Source: Lepidostoma basale
Lineage: Eukaryota; Arthropoda; Insecta; Trichoptera; Lepidostomatidae
Direction: 5' to 3'
Length of the DNA: 64,000 nt
Assembly (NCBI GenBank): GCA_022606425.2
Contig: JAHDVF020000524.1
Span: forward strand, 744,001 to 808,000
Below, piece by piece: positions 1 through 10,399 of this stretch (within the stretch, counting starts at the first letter, position 1; each line of letters starts with the position of its first letter). The translations under genes and the position numbers were made by a program. The notes under the pieces are model-generated. The model was not told the DNA's origin, made no database searches, and was given only the letters and a program-made list of their open reading frames with translations.

Positions 1-106
1 ATGTATGGGGCGGATCAACAAAGTAATAAACTTGAATCCTAATTAGTTTCAGAGACATACTATACGCGAGCTTTTATTTTTCTTGTGTATGTATGAATAG
101 TATTAA

Positions 107-210
107 TTTAGTGGTTTTACTTGGATTTAATTTATATAAATTATATAAATGGTGACGATTGTTTAGTGGTTTTACTTGGATTTAATTTATATCAATTATA
201 TAAATGGTGA
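107..210. repeat. two-copy tandem duplication, 55-bp period
   Basis: A 49-bp unit beginning TTTAGTGGTTTTACTTGG occurs at 107-155 and again at 162-210 with one visible base difference (TATATAAA against TATATCAA). No coding content. It abuts the palindrome at 215-276. Confidence 0.85.
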
Positions 211-214
211 GAAA

Positions 215-276
215 TTTGTATCGCCCTGCGAGGGGATTCTCAAACGTTTGAGAATGCCCTCGCAAGGTGAAACAAA
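215..276. repeat. near-perfect palindrome, arms about 30 bp
   Basis: The arms meet at CAAACGTTTG (241-250). The inner 36 bases (228-263) pair with a single mismatched base pair, and homology continues outward to TTTGT...ACAAA with a few mismatches. It would form a long hairpin in single-stranded DNA or RNA. It could be the tip of a fold-back element; no internal gene is present. Confidence 0.8.
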
Positions 277-390
277 TTTGCCACTATTTTTATAATTTAT
301 CAATGCAAGTTTACAAGTTACCATCACAAACGTCAAGAGATTTGACCAACCGGGCAAGGATCCAAAAAGGTGTCAGAAAGGGAGACACTT

Positions 391-650
391 TATTATTATC
401 ATTATTATTATTTTGTTGAATCGCTCTTTACATCATGACAGCATGAGCCAAATCGATGTAAAGTGTATTATAGCTGTCATAGTGATTCTTGTGACATGTA
501 TTAGGTAGCTTATCTATATTCATTTTATTTTCACGTGAATTGTACACCAGACCAAAGACAGTGTGACAATCACGCTGCCCTCGCCGGGAATCGAACCCGG
601 AACCTTCGGGGTGGCAGTCAATGCACTTACCACTCGACCACGAAGGTCCG
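391..650 (-). mobile_element. SINE-1 copy, tRNA-derived, near full length
   Basis: Read on the minus strand, a tRNA-like head has an A box (TGGTCGAGTGG) and a B box (GGTTCGATTCC). A conserved body follows (ACTGTCTTTGGTCTGGTGTA, then CACGTGA...AAAATGAATAT), and it ends TTCAACAAAATAATAATAAT with an AAT-rich tail. These internal pol III promoter boxes define SINEs. The 5' end abuts an RTE-type reverse transcriptase remnant. Confidence 0.85.
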
Positions 651-1376
651 CCTTTGTCTTCAAAACTGTTCGGCAATGCAATGGAAGACATGTTTAAGAC
701 ACTGAACTGGGTGAAACACGGATTAAACATAAACGTACAATATTTGTCTCACTTGAGATTCGCTGATGACATAATTCTATTGTCGGAGTCTCCCAAACAA
801 CTCCAAGAAATGCTGGAAGCTTTAAATGAATCATCCCAAAAAAAAACTGGCCTAAAATGAATATGACAAAGATAAAAATATTGACTAACATACAAATTGA
901 AGACATTATAATAAAAATGACGAAGTGATAGATGAGTATGTGTACCTTGGTCATCTGTTGGCTTTTGGAAGAGCGGGTTAAGTCAAGGAGATTAATAGGA
1001 GAACACGGAAGGCTTTGCAACATCTTCAAGTCGGACATGCTACAAAAATTAAAACAAAAGTGCTGGACCAGTGTGTGTGTTACCTGTGATGACCTATGAA
1101 TGAAAAGTTCCGTGTTGTTGATGTAGCGATACGCATTGCGAGGATGAAGTGTCGACGGGATGATGGAAGATGGAGCCAGACGGTAGACGGTTACTGAATG
1201 GAGGCCAATGTTGGGCTGGAGAAGTGTCGGGTGACAGCCAACCAGGTGGAGCGATGATATTGTGCGGACGGCGGGAAGGGCCTGCAGAACACTGGAGAGA
1301 GACCAAGAGAGATGGCGTGGGGGTGGAGAGGCTTACGTCTAGCAGTGGATGGAGACAAGCTGACGAAGATATATTT
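651..1376 (+). pseudogene. RTE-type reverse transcriptase remnant (RTE-C)
   Basis: Codons from about 651 give PPLSSKLFGNAMEDMF, then LRFADDIILLSES, which contains the catalytic F/YADD box of reverse transcriptases. The following C-terminal part is broken by stops and frameshifts but still shows pieces such as RVVDVAIRIARMK and DDGRWSQTV. These match the usual order of an RTE-clade ORF: palm, thumb, then the W-x-GH region and a C-terminal QQW-like end. The open piece is only about 79 codons, so this is a dead 5'-truncated copy. The clade call rests on remembered family motifs. Confidence 0.75.
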
Positions 1377-2185
1377 TAATTAAATTAAATCTAAGTGAAA
1401 CCACTAGAGAGTTATATTATCCAACGCCCCCCCCCCCCCAACAAAAAACGAAAATTAAAATTTACACTTTTATCCAAGTAGGTATGTATTTTATGCAATG
1501 GAATTCCTACTTAAAATTAAAAAAAACCTCGTACGATACAAAACTTGTCACATGTCAAGGAGATATTTTGAAGCTTTTTGAATGAGATTTAATTTCATGT
1601 GAAGAACATGATATTGAGTATTATTCTCAAGTAAATTTTTTTGCGCGTGAAAGTGTTGTTTATTTAACAGAACTTATAAAATCAAAGCTCCTAATGAAAG
1701 TGTAAAAGTGTGCATTGTGCATAGCTCTTGAATGAGCTTATTTTTCTATATTGACACAATACCCATTCGAAGTTCTGCAGCGACCCCTCAATGCTAAAAA
1801 TTCAAAATCACCCATAAAGGGGCGATGGCGCCCCGGTTAAGAATCACTGGTTTAAAACAACAGTTGATCCTGAAGTGTAGTGAATATGTATCTCCTCCAA
1901 GTGGAACAGGCTGGAGTCAGATGAGAGCAGCGATTTAAATAAATAATAGTGCATGTGAAATTATACGTTTGATTTGAGTAGAGTTAAGCGGGCGAATGTT
2001 CCGCAGTCCGCATTCGGTGCGGCTGCAGTGAACATGATCTGAATCAGAGGAACAAAAGAACAGGTTCAATGGGCATTCGGCTTCAGCAATAACATCTCTA
2101 CAGGACGCAGTTTCCCGCCGCGGCAGAGTGAACACGATGAAAACTCAATCAGCCATCTATGCAATACATAGTAAAATACAACTAA
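1376..2185. other. unassigned stretch
   Basis: AT-rich, with a homopolymer of C at about 1427-1439. At about 1768-1850 a GCGACCCCT...GGTTAAGAATCACTG block resembles the ends of hAT-type miniature elements, but I cannot define both ends. A CpG-richer part at 1980-2130 has no convincing ORF. Confidence 0.4.
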
Positions 2186-2882
2186 CTATCTCAATAGAGA
2201 TGAAGATGTAAATTGTTTTTCTGGAAACAGAATGTGGTGGCCGAGGCGCTTACAGGACTTATGACCCGTCATTGGTTGGGTTGAGCGATCGTTTTATGTT
2301 TCACAACATTCCCCATTGCGCATTTTTTCTTATGACCACCACGTCTGACAAATTTTTGGAACTTGTATATATGGTAGGATTCCACGCCTATCTTTAAATA
2401 TTTAAGTTCACTCTACACTAGCGTCATCTATTAAGATTGGAAAGCATTAAGCCGAAAATCTTTATTAATGTACTGTGAAAGTCTCTGCAAATCATACAGT
2501 ACTAGACTACGCCTGGAGATGTCTCTCCAATTTTATGCCTACTTGGACCAGTTATTTTATACAACATTTTGAATGTATACAAATTCTTGTAGACAAATAC
2601 TGGATTTCACCCATTACGGATAAATTATTTTAATTTTATAAGGATTAATTGTATCTCAATAGAGATGAAGACATATTACACACATATATACACATTATAA
2701 GGATTAATTGTATCTCAATAGAGATGATTGTTTTTCTGGGAACAGAATATGGTGGCCGAGAATTTACATCTTCGTCTCTATTGAGATACAATTAATCCTT
2801 ATAAAATAAAAATAATTTATCCGCAATGGGTGAAATCCAGTATTTGTCTACAAGAAATTGTATACATTCAAAATGTTGTACA
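2186..2882. repeat. repeat R, rearranged copies
   Basis: Repeat R carries GGATTAATTGTATCTCAATAG, a GC-richer middle (GGTGGCCGAGGCGCTTACAG) and CACTAGCGTCATCTATTAAG at its far end. One part runs 2186-2445. Further pieces lie at 2520-2670 and 2692-2882, the last two inverted around about 2760. The same repeat is at 23690-24360 and 50495-50786. No ORF. Confidence 0.7.
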
Positions 2883-3119
2883 ACTAACTAAGTAAAATAA
2901 CTATACCATTACGCTATTTCTCTGGACGGGAGGGAGAGAGGATAGTTCAATTAAACTTAGTAAACTAATTAGTGGTTAATTATATAATCTCTGTTGATTA
3001 ATTTATTTTACTGATTTCCCGCCCATTCTGCCTCCAAACCTCACTTCCATAGGTTTGGAACTAGAATTCTATTATACACTGCTACCTTTACTTATAATTA
3101 TGGTTACATGACACTTAAT

Positions 3120-3680
3120 AAAATAAAAAGATATTTTATTTGTCTTTTTCTTTTTAATATACTTTGTATATACAATACTAACTTAAAAAAAATAAAATAA
3201 TATCAGACATGTTTCGGACAATCCGGTATAATCACGACAATAAAGATATTTAATATATTATAAAATTGTTTACAAATATGAAATTTTGGATATTAAAAAA
3301 GCCATTAAAAATAAAGAAAATATATATTATATATAAAAAAATAATCAACGAGATATAAAGTCAAGTCCAATCTTTGATTTATTTCCTTTGTTGTAAGTTA
3401 TTACCTGAACCCTATAAGAGCTTTTAATTATTATATTATTTTAAAATTTAAATTGATTCATAATTTTTGTTATAACAAAAGCATAAACGTTCCAAACTAA
3501 ATCTTTATAACATCTGTCAAAACTAATATAATATCACTGAGGAAGGACCGGGTTGTCCGAAACATGTCTAATATTTAATATAATTTTTTTTTAAAGTAAG
3601 TGTTGTATATAAAAAGTCAATAAAAAAGAAAAAGACAAATAAAACATCTACAACACAAAGTATGGCGAACATAGAAGTAA
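3120..3680. repeat. HH-1 inverted-pair element
   Basis: The left arm (about 3150-3225, minus sense) and right arm (3537-3665, plus sense) share GTCCGAAACATGTC and a tail reading TAAGTGTTGTATATA...AAAAGAAAAAGACAAATAAA. The right arm holds a hammerhead-like core; the left is decayed. The same element occurs at 10195-10550, and a tail piece lies at 20640-20735. Confidence 0.65.
3537..3568 (+). ncRNA. hammerhead-like core, family HH-1
   Basis: CTGAGGA, one A, stem GGAC/GTCC around a 6-base loop, GAA, ACATGT, C. This fits the order C3-U4-G5-A6-N7-G8-A9, stem II, G12-A13-A14, a self-complementary stem III, and H17 = C. The extra A before stem II departs from the canonical core. Confidence 0.55.
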
Positions 3681-3728
3681 AACGATATTCTTAAGAACTA
3701 TTGCAACAGTTATCTATACTTAGACAGT

Positions 3729-3761
3729 GACCGGTTTCACCAGGCTCGCTGGCATCGACGA
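3729..3761 (-). ncRNA. hammerhead-like motif, family HH-6
   Basis: On the minus strand GCCAG/CTGGT forms stem II with loop CGAGC, followed by GAAACCGGTC: GAA, palindrome ACCGGT, then C. The 7-mer before it is TCGTCGA rather than CTGANGA, so the catalytic side is not canonical. Family members lie at 4728-4765 and 50152-50184. Confidence 0.4.
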
Positions 3762-4293
3762 AATCGGTCACTCTCGTAATAAAAACAAAAGTTGTTTATA
3801 CAAAACATTGTTCCATTTAATTAATATTTAAAATGAACTTCCATCAAGATATTTCCGAAAAAATATTCGATTGTGTCCTAAACTTATTATGAACCTAGAA
3901 TTACTCCCAAAATGAATGAAGGTATAAAACCTTCGAAATATGTCGAGAAAAAAAACAGTGTTTTTATTCATTAAAAATTTGTCATTATGGAATTTCACAG
4001 CGTTAACCCGGTAAGTTTATCAAAAACATGTATTTTCGTATTTTGAAAATTAAATTCTTTAAAAACGCTGGCCAGGCAAACCGCCGAAAGGATGGAAAGA
4101 TAACCTGTGTTGTATTCCCAAGAAGATGACCCTCTGTTAAGAATAGATAAATGATCTAGAGAAAGATAATGAAGAAGAAAATATAACATAATTATGTTGC
4201 GATCGATAATGTCTGAATCTCATTAGTACCAGTGAAATGAAGATACTCAGAAACATTTTTAAGATAATCGAATTATCGCGAAATCTCTTGATC

Positions 4294-4684
4294 TCGATTC
4301 CTCCGACTTCTAACATGACCAACCTTTAAAATTTGATAAATTTGATCATGCCATGTTTTCCTCGGCCTACCTTGACTCCGTAGTTTATTTAAATCGTTAA
4401 CCAATACTTTCTTCATCTTCTTCTTCCATGCGCTACATATAAACGAACCAACGTAGTGATCCTTTCATAATTTTGTTCATAATACCTTCTTCCGCTCTAC
4501 ACTCCTTTCTTATATCAGCATTTGAGATTCTGTTGTACATCGTTCTACCACACATACGTCTTGGGGATCTCATCTCTACCGCATTTATTCTGGTCTCATC
4601 CTTTGCCAGTTCCATGATTCGCTTCCACACATCAGAACTCCAATTCACTTTGTTACCCACACCAACCCTTCTGGAAGTTCATTT
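4294..4684 (-). mobile_element. LINE-A' reverse transcriptase C-terminal fragment
   Basis: Minus-strand translation (about 4433-4660) gives ETRINAVEMRSPRRMC and IMNKIMKGSLRWF, the family signature C-terminal to the polymerase domain. A diverged subfamily (KECRAEEG instead of ECGSNDG). The 3' TTAG tail is absent. Confidence 0.8.
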
Positions 4685-4727
4685 TAAATAACAATTATAT
4701 AAAACGATATTTTTAACTACTGACTAG

Positions 4728-4765
4728 TCTGTCGATGCCAGTTACCTCGGCGAATCCGGTTGCAA
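4728..4765 (+). ncRNA. decayed hammerhead-like motif, family HH-6
   Basis: CTGTCGA, T, GCCAG and then CGGCGAATCCGG. Stem II and GAAAC are both damaged compared with 50152-50184. Confidence 0.3.
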
Positions 4766-4844
4766 TCGAAATAAAGACGGAAATGGAAGTGGACTGCGTG
4801 ATGTTTAATTACTTAGTCAGTTTTACTAAAAAAAATTGATGAAC

Positions 4845-5040
4845 TTATATATATGGCCGAGCCATAGAGGGCTCCCTCCGCTTACCCGAAGCTGTTATAG
4901 GCGCAGCGGCGCCTTTCGTCAGCTTCACTCATGCACTCCCTAGGCCCGTCCCCCGTCCGTGCGGGACTTACGTTAACAAAAAAATATATGTATATTTGCA
5001 ACCAAGGGGGACACAGACCACATTTAAGTTATTTTTCTTC
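4845..5040 (-). repeat. GC-rich dispersed repeat S
   Basis: Contains CGAAGCTGTTATAGGCGCAG, CGTCAGCTTCACTC, a CCCGTCC block and ACCAAGGGGGACACAGACC. It is the inverted counterpart of 61850-62040, where the same words occur in opposite orientation, and it is related to 46080-46220. No ORF or tRNA boxes found, so its class is unknown. Confidence 0.65.
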
Positions 5041-5500
5041 TCTTAAATATATATAGTATAAACTTCCTATTTCCCCCATCCTGCATTTTTTCTCCTCCCC
5101 CCCCTGCCTCTTGCTGTTCATTATTTCTTTTTTATTATTTCTCTAACATATGCTATTTATGTATCAATTGCGTATTTTCTTTTGCTGTTGTATTGCTATA
5201 TGTGTACAGCGGGACATCGAGGGAGAGTGGCGTAGCTTTAATGAACTTTAGGCACTAACACTAGTCTCATATAAGGTCCTGGGGTTTATGTCAAGTTAGC
5301 ATTGCCGAGATGGCAGAGCGTCTTAGTTGCCTTCGCCCTGTGTGCAAGTGCATACATTCAGTCAACTGGTTTTGTCGAGAGACACATTTCTACTGAGCGC
5401 TGAGATCTCCCAGAACGAGTCCAGCTTCGTCACTGTGGTACCTAGCTGGTGGGAGATACGGTTTTGCCTACATTGTATCACCTTTATGTAGAATAAGACT
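5041..5500. other. unassigned stretch
   Basis: A pyrimidine-rich part (5060-5110) is followed by a GC-moderate block (5210-5450). No open frame, promoter or repeat match recognised within the window. Confidence 0.4.
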
Positions 5501-5629
5501 ACTTATAATTTATAATCACGTCAAAAATTCTTATAATAATGCCTCTTATAATTTATAGTAACGTCAACAAATTATTAAAATAATGCTACCTACCAAAAAT
5601 TTATAGTAATGTCAACAAATTATTATATT

Positions 5630-6113
5630 AACTAACTAACTAATTAACTACCCATTCCGCCGTCTCCCGAAGGGGTAGGCAGAAATAATGGACCGCCGCA
5701 CTTTTCTTTCCTGACATATTTCTCTCACTTCCTCAACATTCATATATCGTGTCATGCACGCGCGTTGATTTATCTGACTCCTCAGATGGCCGACATTCAA
5801 TATTTGATTTATTTAATTATGCCACGTTTTCCTCGTTCTTTCTCTATTTCTGGTTCCATTTACATCGTTAACATATACTTTTTTAACCATTCTTTCTTCA
5901 TTCATTTTTCCACCATCGTAATGATCTTTTCATTATTTTGTTCATAACACCATCATTCGCACCGCATTCACTTCTTATATTTTCATTTGACACTCTATCA
6001 TACATAGAGTATCCACACATTCGTCTAAGAGATCTCATTTCTACGCATTTATTCTACTTTCATCCTTCTTTTGCCAGTTCCGTGCTTCGCTTCCATACAT
6101 AAGGGTCGGTAGA
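5630..6113 (-). mobile_element. LINE-A 3' fragment inside the tandem array
   Basis: Starts with the AACTAACTAAC tail (reverse of TTAGTTAG) and CCGTCTCCCGAAGGGGTAGG. It reads through the RT C-terminus to CATACATAAGGGTCGG, with frameshifts. Both ends face array units. Confidence 0.8.
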
Positions 6114-6309
6114 ATATAAACGCTTCTTATAATTTATAGTTAGGTCAACAAATTATTATAATAATGCTACCCATAATTTATAGTAACGTCAAGAAATTAT
6201 TAAAATAATGCTACTTATAAACAGTAGTAACGTCTACCAATTATTAAAATAATTCTACTTATAATTTATAGTAATGTCAACAAATTATCATATTGACGCT
6301 TCTTATAAT

Positions 6310-6566
6310 TTATTATTATTATTTTGTTGAATCGCTCTTTACATCATGACAGCATGAGCCAAATCGATGTAAAGGGTATTATGTGTAGCTATCATAGTGA
6401 TTCTCTTGACATGTGATAGGTAGCTAATCTATCGCCATTTTATTTTTACGTGAATTCTACACCAGACCAAAGACAGTGTGACAATCACACTGCCCTCGCC
6501 GGGAATCGAACCCGGAACCTTCGGAGTGGCAGTAAATGCACTTACCACTCGGCCACGAAGCTCGTC
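6310..6566 (-). mobile_element. SINE-1 copy
   Basis: AAT tail, TTCAACAAAATAATAATAAT in minus sense, a body of about 230 bp, B box GGTTCGATTCC and A box TGGCCGAGTGG at the right end. It splits a unit of the tandem array. Confidence 0.85.
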
Positions 6567-6834
6567 TATAGCTCGTTTATAGAAACGTTTACAAATGATT
6601 CAAATATTGCTACTTATAATTTATAATAACGTCAACAAATTATTAATTTTGCATTTGTGCGTGTGGAGTGATTTTGATGATGAAGGATGATTTTAAAACT
6701 TAAGGCGCAACACTGGAATACCATAATGTCTATGACTGATATTTATGTATCAACACACTGTTTTTTCCACATGTAAGTTTATTTTAACTCAAAACTTTTC
6801 GATGGTTTTATGTCTTTATCATCGGAGAAGTATA

Positions 6835-7334
6835 GGGTGTTTTTAGAGGTTTGGTTTTTAAACTAGCAACATTGTTTCAACAGACTGTCAATTTGACAGT
6901 TGACAATTGATTTGTAGTACATTTTGCCATTTTACCATGAATAAACTGGCGTCAGAACAGCGCTTGATAACTGTGCAAATTTATTTTTAAATCATGGTTT
7001 GGTTCGCCAAACTTATCGTGCACTACGTCCATTTTATGGTCGATATAATCATCCATCCGTGCAAGTTATTCAGAAGACCATGGTTCGTTTTCGCACCACA
7101 TACACTCTAGTGGATAATAAGCATCCACAATGACGACAATTGTCGAAAATTGGATTTCATGATTGCGCTTCATTCGAGCTAGCCGTGGCGCTCATTTGCA
7201 CGAAATCATTTTTAAACAATTATAGCATAAAATTATGTATTAAATAAAGCCAATATCATAGAAATGAACATTATTTTAATGTGTTTTATTTTCTTCATTT
7301 TGAATAAGTATTGTATACCTCTAAAAAACACCCT
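6835..7334 (+). mobile_element. small DNA transposon relic with mariner-like N-terminal ORF
   Basis: Terminal inverted repeats AGGGTGTTTTTAGAGGT (from 6834) and ACCTCTAAAAAACACCCT (to 7334) match except for one extra base. TA-rich flanks fit a TA-targeting family. Inside, an ATG at about 6938 opens MNKLASEQRLITVQIYF. After a stop and frame change, RQTYRALRPFYGRYNHPS follows, then TLVDNKHP. That order (ATG leader, helix-turn-helix with RATYR.LR.FYGRHN.PS) matches the N-terminal domain of IS630/mariner-type transposase-like proteins known from arthropods (family knowledge). The catalytic region is missing: only about 500 bp remain, so this is an internally deleted, inactive copy. Confidence 0.75.
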
Positions 7335-7359
7335 TACCGGGAAAATTAAATACATGTTT

Positions 7360-7602
7360 AATAAATCAAATCAAATCTCATTATCTGAAAACATATTATA
7401 ACCAAAATTAAGGTTTAAGGCATCTATTGAGAACAGGTGAAAAATAATATACAGGTATAATACCAGGAACCATGCAATATGGTTCGACTTAGAAATACAA
7501 GATATTCTCTTAAGTCAAGAGTACTTGTTGAGTAATATGAAAGACGTCGATTTCCAAGGTGATCGTGATCAGCAGACTGATTGCTCTTCCCACCGGTTTA
7601 TC
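7360..7602 (-). mobile_element. LINE-F 3' UTR fragment
   Basis: Begins with the ATCAAATCAAATC terminus. It carries AAGGCATCTATTGAGAACAG and ATAATACCAGGAACC, and ends at CTCTTCCCACCGGTTT. The same block is present at 33541, 36750, 52234, 55505 and 60905. Confidence 0.8.
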
Positions 7603-7617
7603 ATTATATCGTTCTCC

Positions 7618-7660
7618 CAATGATGAAGATATCAAATATTCGAAACAGGTCGAGAAAAAT
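7618..7660 (+). ncRNA. very decayed hammerhead-like motif
   Basis: AATGATGAAGATATC then ATTCGAAACAGGTCGAG. Only the GAAAC part and a possible short stem survive. Related words occur at 3910-3950 and 13015-13055 (TTCGAAACATGTC). Confidence 0.25.
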
Positions 7661-7802
7661 TATTGAAACAGATAAGGGGAGAGCACGATATAAAATATTG
7701 ACTTCGGAATGGGATTTTGCAGAATTGTAATACCCCCTAAGAGTAGTCCAAGTAAGAAAGTGCAATAGTCATCTAATTTCTAGAAAGAAGATTTATATTT
7801 TT

Positions 7803-7890
7803 AAGTGGCTGAGCGGTTTGTTAGACTTCCTATTCTGTCATTCTACTTGCCTCCGGTTCAAGTCCCGCATCATGCGATTGTTTTATTTTC
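7803..7890 (+). mobile_element. tRNA-Leu/Ser-like SINE head (SINE-3) or tRNA pseudogene
   Basis: A box TGGCTGAGCGG (7806-7816) and B box GGTTCAAGTCC (7855-7865) both match the pol III consensus, about 39 bp apart, as in long-variable-arm tRNAs. No clean acceptor or anticodon stem is visible, so I do not call a functional tRNA. Confidence 0.6.
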
Positions 7891-8006
7891 TTTCTCTTTT
7901 CTACCATGAACTAATAATTTTATTTTCAAATAATGAAACCCAAAAAAATTATTCAAAACTTCTTTATTATTATGTATTTAGTGTGCTTCCACTTGTGTTT
8001 ATGTTC

Positions 8007-8038
8007 GACTGCTTTCGGCAGTTAGCTGCCGTCTTCTG
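8007..8038 (-). ncRNA. hammerhead-like motif, family HH-7, decayed
   Basis: Minus strand: CAGAAGA, C, GGCAGC/GCTGCC-type stem (here one arm is ACTGCC), GAAA. The stem III palindrome is lost (GCAGT). Confidence 0.35.
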
Positions 8039-8397
8039 GTACCTACATCAAAATTTATTTAGTTTATATTATAAATGATAGTGGTGGGAGTTAAACACTT
8101 TTTTTGATTCTTAAATAATGTATAACTGTTTTTAAGTTGTAAGACATTTGAAATATTTAAACCTAATTATCTCAAACACAAAAATCACAATATATAGAAT
8201 CATTCCAAGAATTAGCCACCCTAGTAATTGCTTTTTAATTATATAGTAAACAAACTAACCCAACATTTACATTATATAGAATCATTTCAACTACAACTTA
8301 ATAACAATAATTCATTATTTAGAATCAGGTAAATAAAATGATTAACCGCCACCACTATCATTTATTATTTAAAACAAATAAATTTTGAAGCAGGTAC

Positions 8398-8429
8398 CAG
8401 AAGATGGCAGCAAGCTGCCGAAACCGGTC
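8398..8429 (+). ncRNA. hammerhead-like motif, family HH-7
   Basis: CAGAAGA, T, perfect stem GGCAGC/GCTGCC with loop AA, GAA, palindrome ACCGGT, C. Only U4 of the CUGANGA box differs (A here, and in every HH-7 copy in this window). Confidence 0.5.
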
Positions 8430-8697
8430 GAATATAAACACAAGTGGAAGCACACTAAAATACATAGCGTGTAAAATACATAGGAAAGAAAATTTGTATA
8501 TATATATTTTTGTTTTCATTATTTAAAATGAACTTCTACCAAGAAATTTCAATTAAAAACATTAATAAATTTTATTTTTAACAAACTACACTGACTGCCA
8601 ATGAATTGATTGAATAATTTTATAAAGTCATGCTCTTTGACACACCCTTTTTGATTGGACGACCGAATTTCGTTATAAGAGAGAAAAAATTACTATA

Positions 8698-8842
8698 TAA
8701 CTAACTAACCATCACGCCGTCTTCTCAAAGTGGTAGGCAAAAATAATGGACCGCCACACTATTCGTTCATGACATACATCTTTCGATTCCTCAACATTCA
8801 TACATCGTGTCAATCACGCACGTCGATTTCTTCAACACTGGC
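8698..8842 (-). mobile_element. LINE-A 3' end fragment
   Basis: Tail TAACTAACC, CATCACGCCGTCTTCTC, ATGGACCGCCACACT and CATACATCGTGTCA, as in other copies. Only the last roughly 145 bp are present. Confidence 0.8.
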
Positions 8843-8898
8843 TTATATTTAACATTTAATTAGACTTCTTAAATTAATTTGATTTTAATGAAATATAA

Positions 8899-9514
8899 TT
8901 AACTAACTTACTAATTAACCAACCAACCATCACGCCGTTTCCCGGACGGGTAGGCATAGAAGATGGATCGCCACATTGTTCTAAATCTTGCGCTTCTTCT
9001 ACATTCACACATCGTAACTTGCACGCTCGTCGATTATTCCTACTTCGAACTTGGCCGCCTTTCAGTAATTAATTAATTTGATCATGCCATGCCTTCCTTA
9101 ACCTTTTTCATTCCCACTACTTGTATATATCTTTTTTACCGTTCTTCCCTCATCCATTCGTTCCATATGTCTAAACCATCTTAGTGACCATTTCTTAATT
9201 TTATTTTTCAGTTTCAGGTTTTTCTCGGTCTTCCTCTATTTTAAGTTCCATTTACATCATGAAAATATACCTTTTTTACCATTCTTTCTTCATTCATTTA
9301 TTCCGTGTGTCCAAACCATCTTAATGATTCTTTCATGGTTTTGTTCATTACACCATTATTCGCACCGCATTCACTTTTTATATTTTTATTCGACATTATA
9401 TTTAGACAGAGTATCCACACATTCGTCTGAGAGATCTCATTTCTACTACATTTATTCTACTTTCATCCTTCTTTTGGCAGTTTCATGCTACACTTCTATA
9501 CATAAGGGTCGATA
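8899..9514 (-). mobile_element. LINE-B and LINE-A fragments end to end
   Basis: 8899-9208 is a LINE-B-like 3' end with TAACTAACTTACTAATTAACC tail sense and GGTAGGCATAGAAGATGGAT. At about 9210 it joins a LINE-A piece (TTTCTCGGTCTTCCTCTATT) that runs to CATAAGGGTCGAT. Two separate insertions or a template switch. Confidence 0.75.
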
Positions 9515-9872
9515 CAAAAACACCAAGTGTTTATGTATGAATTGAAATATCTGGATGGAACATTTAATATGTTGGGAAAATGCTAATAAATACAATTACA
9601 TATTATGTGAATTTAAGCGAATAAATCGTCATAATACTTTTTCCTCATAATTAATATATTAAATTGTTGTTTCTTTGTTCTTCCTTTAATCCCCGTTCAA
9701 ATAGTATAAAATTCCGTTCCTCTTTATTTTTAAATAAATTAAACATATATTTTTTAATTTTTCTTCTATATTCACCATTACTTTGTGTTGTGAATTCATA
9801 ATTGTACAATATTTTATTACCTTTGTTACACAACACTTTATTTAAAATAAAATAATATTTAAAATTACAACA

Positions 9873-9905
9873 AACATGTTTCGGGATCCAGAAGCCCTTC
9901 ATCAG
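9873..9905 (-). ncRNA. hammerhead-like core, family HH-2
   Basis: Minus strand: CTGATGA, A, stem GGG/CCC with a nine-base loop, GAA, ACATGT, T. All box residues are intact. The extra A before stem II is present here too. Confidence 0.55.
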
Positions 9906-10252
9906 TGTAGTTACATATAGTTTATACAATACAACATAAATATTTGAACAAAATTTTCATGAATGTGGTCAGTTTTGACAGGACAAGATAATTAGCTCGT
10001 TAAAGCGTTGAAATTTTACTTGGTAATAATAGAAATATAACATTTAATAATCTTAAGTAAGTATTTAAAAACATAGAAAATATTATCAATGATAAAAAAA
10101 TAACTGATAAAATATAGTCCAATTATAGAATTATTTCCTTTGTCGCGAAATTAATACCTAAGAACTTAAAAATATTATTTTAGTTTTTTTCTATTTTTCT
10201 TTTTTATACACTTTGTATATACAACACTTTATTAAAAAAATAAAATTATAGA

Positions 10253-10283
10253 GACATGTTTCGGACAAACAGTCCTTCTTCAG
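10253..10283 (-). ncRNA. hammerhead-like core, family HH-1
   Basis: Minus strand: CTGAAGA, A, GGAC/GTCC stem with loop TGTTT, GAA, ACATGT, C. Intact box. Confidence 0.6.
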
Positions 10284-10399
10284 TAAAGATACATATTTAT
10301 AAAAATATTTTAAATTGTTAAATTAATTATAAAATAACATCTGTCCGATCTTGTAAACAACAACAATTTTATAATATTTTTTATAAATATGTATCTTTA

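Larger units (their letters stand above)
5500..6650. repeat. tandem array of about 44-bp units, split by two insertions
   Basis: About ten diverged units of TTATAATTTATAGTAACGTC followed by AACAAATTATTAAAATAATG lie at 5500-5629, 6114-6309 and 6567-6650. A LINE-A copy (5630-6113) and a SINE-1 copy (6310-6566) interrupt the array, and units resume on the far side of each. Confidence 0.75.
7960..8575. repeat. HH-7 inverted-pair element
   Basis: The left arm (7965-8070, minus sense) and right arm (8370-8465, plus sense) are complementary over GTGTGCTTCCACTTGTGTTT and the GGCAGC hairpin. About 310 bp of AT-rich DNA lies between. The outer end reads ATTTAAAATGAACTTC (8526-8541), also at 3830 and 35025. 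Confidence 0.7.

Noticed and set aside
694..1038. 114-codon minus-strand ORF
   Set aside because: Antisense to the RTE-C reverse transcriptase with its FADD box.
1745..1855. hAT-like miniature element
   Set aside because: GACCCCT and GGTTAAGAATCACTG resemble known ends, but I could not pair them as inverted repeats or find an 8-bp duplication.
5500..6650. CRISPR array
   Set aside because: Repeats are head-to-tail without unique spacers, diverged, and in eukaryotic transposon-rich DNA.
9651..9929. 92-codon minus-strand ORF
   Set aside because: Lies in the HH-2 arm; the frame is rich in Asn/Lys/Tyr/Phe and is a by-product of the repeat.
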